From Lachnospiraceae bacterium (GTDB taxonomy: Bacteria; Bacillota; Clostridia; Lachnospirales; Lachnospiraceae): 6,701 nucleotides of DNA. Position 1 is the first letter of the stretch, and each line of letters opens with the position of its first letter. A program made the translations under genes and the position numbers. This document shows, in pieces, positions 1 to 4,971 of this stretch. The stretch is from positions 1 through 6,701 of the forward strand of contig JAJPYH010000048.1 of NCBI GenBank assembly GCA_021205045.1, in the 5' to 3' direction. Under the pieces are notes generated by a model. That model was not told where the DNA came from and did not search any database. It saw only the letters and a program-made list of their open reading frames with translations.

Positions 1-46
1 GTTTGCTGTACGCTATTTTTCGTCTAACCACTACTATCTAACTGTT

Positions 47-202
47 TCAAACTTTATACCCGTCAGTGTTGCTCAGAAGATCATAGGTATACCCTTCTTC
101 TGTCAATCTTTCCTGAAGTTCTGTCAGACTACTTCCAACCTGCACATTTTCCAGGGTGATCGACACGCCGTCCGTCACGGTGATGGTAACGTCCGTATAT
201 TT
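47..202 (-). other. C-terminal tail resembling the start of an incomplete module
   Basis: Residues about 1569-1619 follow the lyase region with DVTITVTDGVSITLENVQVG, then SSLTELQERLTEEGYTYDL and DGYKV before a TGA. The pattern of a strand, then VQVGSSL, then EEGYT looks like the first half of a small repeat of the Listeria-Bacteroides (InlB-type) kind. The rest of such a module and any cell-surface anchor are missing. A second in-frame stop (TAG) follows two codons later, and the other two frames also stop quickly, so a simple one-base frameshift at the end does not restore a longer protein. Confidence 0.5.
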
Positions 203-3200
203 TGTCCGTTCCGTCGCATAAGTATAATTATATGTCGGAAGCTCAAAGTTCAATACCGTATCCGCCTCATCCTCTCCCAGATAAAAACTGGTATGAGCCG
301 GCTGATTGTAAGTATCATTCTGCTGAGCCACTCCATTCCTGTACACGCTGTCCTGCATCAGTGAGTAGATGGTGTAATCTGTCTCAATACTGGTCATATA
401 AATGCGCAGCGTTGTATTATTGCTTTCTCTGACCAGAATCTCTTCTCTCCAGTCGCCCAGAATATCCGCTGTCAGGCCAGGATTATTCTTTGTGGAGTTG
501 TTGGTAAGAGTTCCGTTAAATACAGCAATAGTCTCTGTTTCTCCGGTTTCCTCATTATACTTGTGAATGCCCACCGGATATCCGCTCTTATCACCGCCGT
601 TGGCCGGAGCTGAGTCGGGAAGCTCAGAGAGCAGATCCCCATCCCAGTACATAATGAAGCTTGTCACACCGGGCTTGCTGATGGGATTTCCTTCGTCATC
701 CGTCACAACCTCTCCGTAAACATTGTACAGGTAATCGTCAGCTGACGTCCACAGCTCATAGCCCGGGTTCGACGTCACATTTGCCAGGACGCCTCTTCCC
801 GTATCTCCTGCTCCAAAAGTCATGCCGAAAATTCTCGTTCCCGTTGCGCCATTGGAAAGGGCAAAATTCAGATAATTGGACACGGAGGTATCTTCTACAA
901 TGGTAAACACATACAGCTGGTCGCTGTCCGGGAATACGGCATCAATATGAATCGCATCACCATGCTTCATATAGTCATTGTTGCCATCGCCGTCCTTTGC
1001 CCAGAGTACCGTGCCATCGTGGTCAATGCAGGTGCCGCCCATGTAAATCTCGTCAAAACCATCATTGTCCAGATCACCGGTGGTCAGATTATGATTTCCT
1101 CCTCCGTCATCGGCGCTGGTGCAGTAGATTTTCCATGCTTCTACAATTTCACCATCCACCAGACAATAAGCAATCATGGACAAATCTGAATAATAGGCTC
1201 TGTTCACAAAAATCGCCGGGATGGTATCCTCATACTCGCCGCCCACACTGGAAGCGCTGATGGTTCCTACTCCTGTGTTGAAACGGAAAACAGTAGAATA
1301 ACTGGTATTTTCCGTTTGCGTCATAAAGAATTCCGTATCATAATAATAATCCACACTGTCAATGGCTTCGCCGGTTTCGCCGTTGAATATTGTAAAGTAT
1401 TCATTGGCTTCGGTAGTCTTGTACCCCAGCCTGTCGATAGCGTCCCCCTCCAGGGAACGATCTCCAACCTCACTTACCAGGTAAGTGTCATCCATCACCG
1501 GACTGCCGTAAGAACCCACATAGGAAGCATCCGGAGTCACCTCCGTGCTGAGCACATAACCATAGCCGTCCTCGCTGAGTACATAGCTTCCGGTGCTCTC
1601 AGAATCAGTCGGATCGTCCGCCACCCACACATAACCGCCCTCATCGGTAGTCAGATAGACAAAGTTGCCGTTTTCGTCCGGTCTGTAGGTACGGGTGCCG
1701 TCAGAAGTCAGAATGCCAAGCTCCGCCTTCCCGTCCTCATCCATATCATAGACAATAAAGTTGTCATAATGCTGAGACGCGGGAGAAGTATATCCCATAT
1801 ATAGTCTCCACAGCGCGGTGCCGTCCATCTCATAGACATCAATGATTTCCGGGCTGGAGCCTCTGTCCGGACTGCTTGAGGAGTTATTTGTCCCCGGGTC
1901 ATAGCCGTTTGTCGGATACCACTTGACAATCAGCTCATACTGCCCGTCTCCATCCACATCCGCCACCTCAGTGTCATTCAGACGATAAACAGCCTGTGTG
2001 TCACACCAGCTGTAGGACGCGAGAGGCCTCTGCAGCTCCACCGAAATATAGTTATCCTCCAGCGCCTCCACTTCCTCACTGTAATCGTACACACCGTTCT
2101 GGATTGCCTTAATCTGATAAATATCGCCAACCTCACCGTCCGTATCCAGATAGTTGGTGGAATTGGTCAGAGAAGTCACAAGCTCGCCGTTGCGGTATAC
2201 CTCGAACACCATATCCTGGCCTTCGCTTACCAGTTCATATTCATCTACCAGAATTCTCCAGGATAGATAAATTCCACCCTGCTCGCTGACCACATACTCT
2301 CCTGAAGCGGTGTCATATACCAGATTGTTGATGGCATACAGACCTCGGTCAAGATTTTCAATGGTTCTCTCATAGGCCATATAATTGTCGTCCGTGCTGT
2401 AATAATGCACACGGAACTCCACCCAGGTCTCACCGTCCAGAGCATAGGAGCCGTCCATATCCAGCATGACCTTGTATACATAGGTTCCCTCGGTTTCCGG
2501 ATCAAACTCCGGCGGCTCTCCGTCCCTGCTGCCTTCCTGGGTCACAGAGCTCTGATTCCAGATGGCTGTCCAGGTGGACATATCCAGCTCGGCGTAAGCG
2601 GCTTTGCCATTCTCCAGGATGACCTGGGTCGTGGTAGGCAGAAGCGCCTCAAACTCCTCCACCGTGGAGATGGTGCCGTACTCAATCTCCAGAGTGGCAG
2701 GCATATACGCGGTTGTGATGCTGTAATTCTTCACATATTTCATAGTCAGAGACACAGACAACCCCTTGCTGTTCACCATGCCCTCTTCCAGAATCAGCTC
2801 CGCGGTCCAGATATAGGTTCCATAGGTATCCTCGTCAAACTCCGGTGTGCAGATCCACTCGCTCAACCCAAGCTCTCTGCTGCTGCCGTCGCCCATGGTA
2901 ACGATGGCTGTGGTGGGCATGCCCTCCAGAAAGTCTTCCAGATCCGCCTTTCGGACTGTCTGACCTGCGGGCTGCGTCACCGACGCGATGGTATTGGAAT
3001 CCGAATAATTGTAACGGACGCCAAGATTATCGATACCAAAGCTCACCGTTCCCTTCCAGCCGCCCGCCGCGATCTGAGAGATGTTCATGGCGGAGGCATA
3101 GATCGGGATATCTTCAGCGCTGAAAAGAACCTTTCCACTGTCCCTGTCACTGATGGTCAGAGAAGCCGTCGCTGTGTTGTAATCAAACACAATAGATACC

Positions 3201-4858
3201 GTATACCAGGTATTCCCATCAGCGGTAATGCCTGTCTGCCCCGCCGTGATGTCCGCAGTGCAGTCAGCCTGACGGATCAGACCGCCTTCCAGTACCTCTT
3301 CGGAGTAACTTAATCCATAGCCGCTCTCCACATGCTCACCTACCGTGTAATAATAGATATTGTAATCTTTGTCAAACTGCAGACCAAAATACGCATAGGT
3401 ACTGTTTGAGCTGTAAAATGATATATCCCCAAAACGGGAGCCGGAACTGGCTATTGATCCCGGCAGCCAGTCGAAGCTTGCCTCCGCCTGCTCGGCTACC
3501 TGGTCCGAAATGCCGATTTTGGCCACCCGATATTTGCCGTTGTCCGCCGCTGAAATCTCCAGATAAGAATTTTCCTCATCCTCGTCCGCCAGCGCAATCG
3601 CGGGAGCCGATGTTCCGCCCTCCGCAATGACGTCCGTTCCTACGGCGCTCCAGGTTCCTGTTTCCTCCTCAAAATCATTCCAATACACATTATAATAATA
3701 AGAAGCTGGAATGTCCGTCAGATAACGAATCCCCAGATTGTCAATTCCCATATCCACAGTGGCTTTCCAGCCGCCCGCCGTAATAAAGGATAAATCCTCT
3801 GCAGACTCATAAATATTGACCGTTGTGGAGAAAAGCACCGCGTCCGCATTTTCTCTCGTGGAAATGGACAGCGTTGCGGTATGCTCCAGATAATTAAAGG
3901 TGATTTTCACCGTGTACCAGGTCTCCCCATCTGCGGTAATACCCGTCTGACCCGCTGTGATGTCTGCGGTGCAGTCCGCCTGTCTGACCAGACCGCCCTT
4001 CAGCTCTTCCTCAGAATAGCTCAGTCCATAACCGCTCTCCACATGCTCACCCACTGTGTAGTAATAGATATTCCAGTCCCTGTCAAACTGCAGGCCAAAA
4101 TAGGCGTATGTACTCGCAGAGGAATAGAACGCGATATCACCAAAACGGGAGCTCGCCGTGGTCTGGATCGTTCCAGGCAGCCAGTCAAAGGTCAGCTCAA
4201 CGCCGGATATCTCCTCCTCCGTTTCCAGGCCGTTCAGCCTGGAGACCCTGTATTTGCCGGAACCATCGGCATTAATATCCATATAATGATTGCCGTCATC
4301 TTCCGATGCCTGGGTAAGCGTAGCGCTACTTGTCCCGCCTTCCGCAATAATCTCCGTACCAACCGCGGTGCTTCCCCAGATGCTGTCCTCAAAATTCCAC
4401 CAGACATCATAGTATTCCTCGGGATTTTCCACACCGCCTGCCAGATAGCTGGCCACCGTCACAGCCGTTTCCGTTGCGGTAATCCCCTCCAGATTCCCCT
4501 CTTCGAGAGCTTCCCCGGTTTCCTCCTGAGTCTCCTCCCCATCGTCAACGGTGTCTCTGTTCTCTTCTAAATTTTCTTCTCCGGTCGCCCCCTGCGCTTC
4601 CTCCCCGGCAGCTTCCCCAGATTCTTCCTGCGCTTCCTCACCAGTGTTTTCCCCGGTCTCTCCCCGGTTCTCTTCTCCGTCAGCTTCTTCACCGGTATTT
4701 TCCCCGGTCTCTCCCTGATCCTCTCCTGCGGATGACCCCTCTTCCATCCCGCTTCCGGCGGTCAGAGCAGCCGAGCCGTCCGCACGGGCCGTTGTCGATA
4801 CGCTGCTCATCAGCATGACCGCAGACAACAGCATCGCCAGATACCTTTTGTACTTCAC
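47..4858 (-). CDS. Secreted multi-modular rhamnogalacturonan lyase-like protein (PL11)
   Basis: Residues are numbered from the upstream ATG at 4906 (1619 aa); subtract 16 for the preferred GTG start at 4858. Seen: signal peptide (17-42), Glu/Gly-rich spacer (about 55-145), two homologous beta-sandwich modules (about 165-396 and 402-632), two Ig-like modules (about 638-725 and 728-835), a PL11 region (about 842-1557) and a short tail. Known of the family: PL11 enzymes such as B. subtilis YesW (about 620 aa) cleave the rhamnose-galacturonate backbone of rhamnogalacturonan I by beta-elimination, using a calcium-binding eight-bladed beta-propeller. Inferred: an extracellular pectin-degrading enzyme with attached carbohydrate-binding modules. 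The GTG start is chosen because it follows a purine-rich stretch and gives a compact KYKRY-plus-hydrophobic signal peptide. No LPXTG, SLH or lipobox motif is visible, so it may be freely secreted. The kinase gene upstream points the same way. The fold-level call is strong; activity and exact substrate are less certain because several family motifs differ. Confidence 0.88.
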   Translation of the reverse strand: MKYKRYLAMLLSAVMLMSSVSTTARADGSAALTAGSGMEEGSSAGEDQGETGENTGEEADGEENRGETGENTGEEAQEESGEAAGEEAQGATGEENLEENRDTVDDGEETQEETGEALEEGNLEGITATETAVTVASYLAGGVENPEEYYDVWWNFEDSIWGSTAVGTEIIAEGGTSSATLTQASEDDGNHYMDINADGSGKYRVSRLNGLETEEEISGVELTFDWLPGTIQTTASSRFGDIAFYSSASTYAYFGLQFDRDWNIYYYTVGEHVESGYGLSYSEEELKGGLVRQADCTADITAGQTGITADGETWYTVKITFNYLEHTATLSISTRENADAVLFSTTVNIYESAEDLSFITAGGWKATVDMGIDNLGIRYLTDIPASYYYNVYWNDFEEETGTWSAVGTDVIAEGGTSAPAIALADEDEENSYLEISAADNGKYRVAKIGISDQVAEQAEASFDWLPGSIASSGSRFGDISFYSSNSTYAYFGLQFDKDYNIYYYTVGEHVESGYGLSYSEEVLEGGLIRQADCTADITAGQTGITADGNTWYTVSIVFDYNTATASLTISDRDSGKVLFSAEDIPIYASAMNISQIAAGGWKGTVSFGIDNLGVRYNYSDSNTIASVTQPAGQTVRKADLEDFLEGMPTTAIVTMGDGSSRELGLSEWICTPEFDEDTYGTYIWTAELILEEGMVNSKGLSVSLTMKYVKNYSITTAYMPATLEIEYGTISTVEEFEALLPTTTQVILENGKAAYAELDMSTWTAIWNQSSVTQEGSRDGEPPEFDPETEGTYVYKVMLDMDGSYALDGETWVEFRVHYYSTDDNYMAYERTIENLDRGLYAINNLVYDTASGEYVVSEQGGIYLSWRILVDEYELVSEGQDMVFEVYRNGELVTSLTNSTNYLDTDGEVGDIYQIKAIQNGVYDYSEEVEALEDNYISVELQRPLASYSWCDTQAVYRLNDTEVADVDGDGQYELIVKWYPTNGYDPGTNNSSSSPDRGSSPEIIDVYEMDGTALWRLYMGYTSPASQHYDNFIVYDMDEDGKAELGILTSDGTRTYRPDENGNFVYLTTDEGGYVWVADDPTDSESTGSYVLSEDGYGYVLSTEVTPDASYVGSYGSPVMDDTYLVSEVGDRSLEGDAIDRLGYKTTEANEYFTIFNGETGEAIDSVDYYYDTEFFMTQTENTSYSTVFRFNTGVGTISASSVGGEYEDTIPAIFVNRAYYSDLSMIAYCLVDGEIVEAWKIYCTSADDGGGNHNLTTGDLDNDGFDEIYMGGTCIDHDGTVLWAKDGDGNNDYMKHGDAIHIDAVFPDSDQLYVFTIVEDTSVSNYLNFALSNGATGTRIFGMTFGAGDTGRGVLANVTSNPGYELWTSADDYLYNVYGEVVTDDEGNPISKPGVTSFIMYWDGDLLSELPDSAPANGGDKSGYPVGIHKYNEETGETETIAVFNGTLTNNSTKNNPGLTADILGDWREEILVRESNNTTLRIYMTSIETDYTIYSLMQDSVYRNGVAQQNDTYNQPAHTSFYLGEDEADTVLNFELPTYNYTYATERTKYTDVTITVTDGVSITLENVQVGSSLTELQERLTEEGYTYDLLSNTDGYKV
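236..2383 (-). other. PL11 rhamnogalacturonan lyase region
   Basis: Residues about 842-1557. It opens with ERTIENLDRGLYAI and GGIYLSWRIL, a beta-sandwich start like that of YesW. The propeller follows, with acidic Ca-binding-type loops DVDGDGQYELIVKW (983-996), DMDEDGKAEL (1054-1063), DLDNDGFDEIY (1278-1288) and DILGDWREEILV (1481-1492). Further family landmarks are HYDNFIVYD, GNHNLTTGDLD, HGDAIHI, DTGRGVLANV, YWDGDLLSELPD, the LRIYMTSIETDYTIYSLMQD strand pair and YNQPAHTSFYLG at the end. The order matches YesW/YesX-type PL11 enzymes as I remember them. At about 715 residues it is longer than YesW, mostly through an insertion near 1072-1165, and some expected motifs are changed. Confidence 0.88.
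2402..2995 (-). other. Pair of Ig-like modules (Big_4-like)
   Basis: Residues about 638-725 and 728-835 form two related modules. Each has an opening hydrophobic strand, a Thr/Val segment with MPTTAIVTMGDG or LPTTTQVILENG, a Trp-bearing strand (LSEWICTPEFDEDTYGTYIW; MSTWTAIW) and a GTYVYKV-type strand. The LPTTV-x-V-x-x-x-DG pattern followed by a W strand and a D-x-x-x-x-GTY turn resembles bacterial Ig-like group 4 domains, common linkers in Gram-positive glycan-active enzymes. They probably act as rigid spacers between the lectin-like modules and the lyase. The family name is from memory. Confidence 0.65.
3011..3703 (-). other. Lectin-like beta-sandwich module, copy B
   Basis: Residues about 402-632 repeat copy A with the same landmarks in the same order, offset by 237 residues in the central part. 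It opens with YYYNVYWNDFEE and closes with GIDNLGVRY. Outside the central block the two copies have diverged considerably, while FDWLPG, SRFGDI, WYTV and GIDNLG remain. This points to an old internal duplication kept under selection. As for copy A, sugar binding is an inference. Confidence 0.7.
3197..3406 (-). repeat. Highly conserved 210-bp block of copy B (direct repeat of 3908-4117)
   Basis: Residues 501-570 match residues 264-333 of copy A at 63 of 70 positions by direct count. The DNA differs at about 42 of 210 positions, mostly without changing the protein. The spacing between copies is 711 bp. The block carries YAYFGLQFD, NIYYYTVGEHVESGYGLSY, RQADCTADITAGQTGITADG and WYTV. Confidence 0.9.
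3719..4414 (-). other. Lectin-like beta-sandwich module, copy A
   Basis: Residues about 165-396 form the first of two homologous modules. Landmarks are AVGT-x-x-IAEGGTS, GKYRV, FDWLPG, SRFGDI-x-FYSS, YAYFGLQFD, WYTV and GIDNLGIRY at the end. The alternating strand pattern, the WYTV strand near the middle and the closing DNLG are typical of concanavalin A-like (LamG-like) jelly-roll modules appended to extracellular glycan enzymes. A carbohydrate-binding role is inferred from fold and context; I do not recognise a named family. Confidence 0.7.
3908..4117 (-). repeat. Highly conserved 210-bp block of copy A (direct repeat of 3197-3406)
   Basis: This is the partner of the block in copy B: same orientation, no gaps in alignment, about 80 percent DNA identity and 90 percent protein identity by hand count. 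It encodes residues 264-333. It covers the middle of the jelly-roll and includes one conserved cysteine in each copy (residues 311 and 548). Confidence 0.9.
4487..4744 (-). repeat. Glu/Gly-rich low-complexity spacer, including a 51-bp tandem repeat
   Basis: Residues 55-140 are dominated by Glu, Gly, Thr and Ala in GEE-, TGE- and EEN-type steps, strongly acidic and probably disordered. Within it, 4667-4717 and 4616-4666 start two tandem 51-bp (17-residue) units. Both contain GETGENTGEEA; their aligned 33-base cores (4682-4714 and 4631-4663) differ at only 4 positions by hand count. Later units are degenerate. Such spacers usually separate catalytic or binding modules from the signal or the cell wall. 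The period is a multiple of three, so unit gain or loss would change length without breaking the frame. Confidence 0.85.
4781..4858 (-). other. Signal peptide of the secreted lyase
   Basis: From the GTG start the protein opens with a basic KYKRY stretch, then a hydrophobic core (LAMLLSAVMLM) and a polar end STTARA followed by DG. This is a classic Sec signal peptide with likely cleavage after ARA (residue 42). There is no lipobox cysteine and no twin arginine before the core. Starting at the ATG at 4906 would add 16 residues with several charges in front of it, which is less typical. Confidence 0.85.
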
Positions 4859-4863
4859 GATAA

Positions 4864-4876
4864 TCCTACCCTTCCT
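4864..4876 (-). promoter_or_regulatory. Ribosome-binding region supporting the GTG start
   Basis: On the minus strand the stretch AGGAAGGGTAGGA lies 5 to 17 bases ahead of the GTG at 4858. AGGAAGG is 11 bases away, a little far; the AGGA at 4867-4864 is 5 bases away, a little near. The in-frame ATG at 4906 has only GGAAG with about a 4-base gap, and the ATG at 4885 has no comparable site. The call is by eye and rests partly on the better signal peptide. Confidence 0.6.
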
Positions 4877-4929
4877 TTCTCTCATTCCATGAGAATCCAA
4901 TGCCATACACTTCCAGTCTTTTTATTTTA

Positions 4930-4950
4930 AGAAAGAAATGGAAAGAAAGA
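4930..4950. repeat. Short purine mirror repeat
   Basis: On the plus strand AGAAAGAAA and AAAGAAAGA flank TGG, giving 9-base arms that read the same in mirror order. All bases but one are purines. It sits in the gap ahead of the lyase gene. It may be nothing more than low-complexity leader sequence. Confidence 0.5.
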
Positions 4951-4971
4951 TATAAGAAAAATTCTTGTTTG

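Larger units (their letters stand above)
4859..4971 (-). other. AT-rich gap between kinase and lyase genes
   Basis: The gap is 113 bases to the preferred GTG (65 to the upstream ATG). The transcript-sense strand is rich in C and T in its first half and A/T-rich after. The only inverted repeat seen is a 5-bp AAGAA/TTCTT stem (4954-4966), too weak for a terminator, so read-through from the kinase gene is plausible. No strong promoter was identified. Confidence 0.6.

Noticed and set aside
1..46. Terminator or further gene beyond the lyase stop codon
   Set aside because: Only 46 bases are present; no stem-loop with a T-run and no usable open frame was found.
2405..3313. A 302-codon open frame on the plus strand opposite the Ig-like and copy B modules
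   Set aside because: It lies wholly antisense to a well-supported protein, has no recognisable domain and reads as a His/Arg/Leu-rich shadow of the real frame.
3881..4570. A 229-codon plus-strand frame whose product resembles part of the 2405-3313 frame
   Set aside because: The likeness between the two antisense products comes from the A/B DNA repeat on the coding strand (711-bp offset), not from a second gene family.
4954..4966. AAGAA/TTCTT inverted repeat as a terminator of the kinase gene
   Set aside because: It is a five-pair AT-dominated stem with a 3-base loop and no clear U-run, too weak for an intrinsic terminator.
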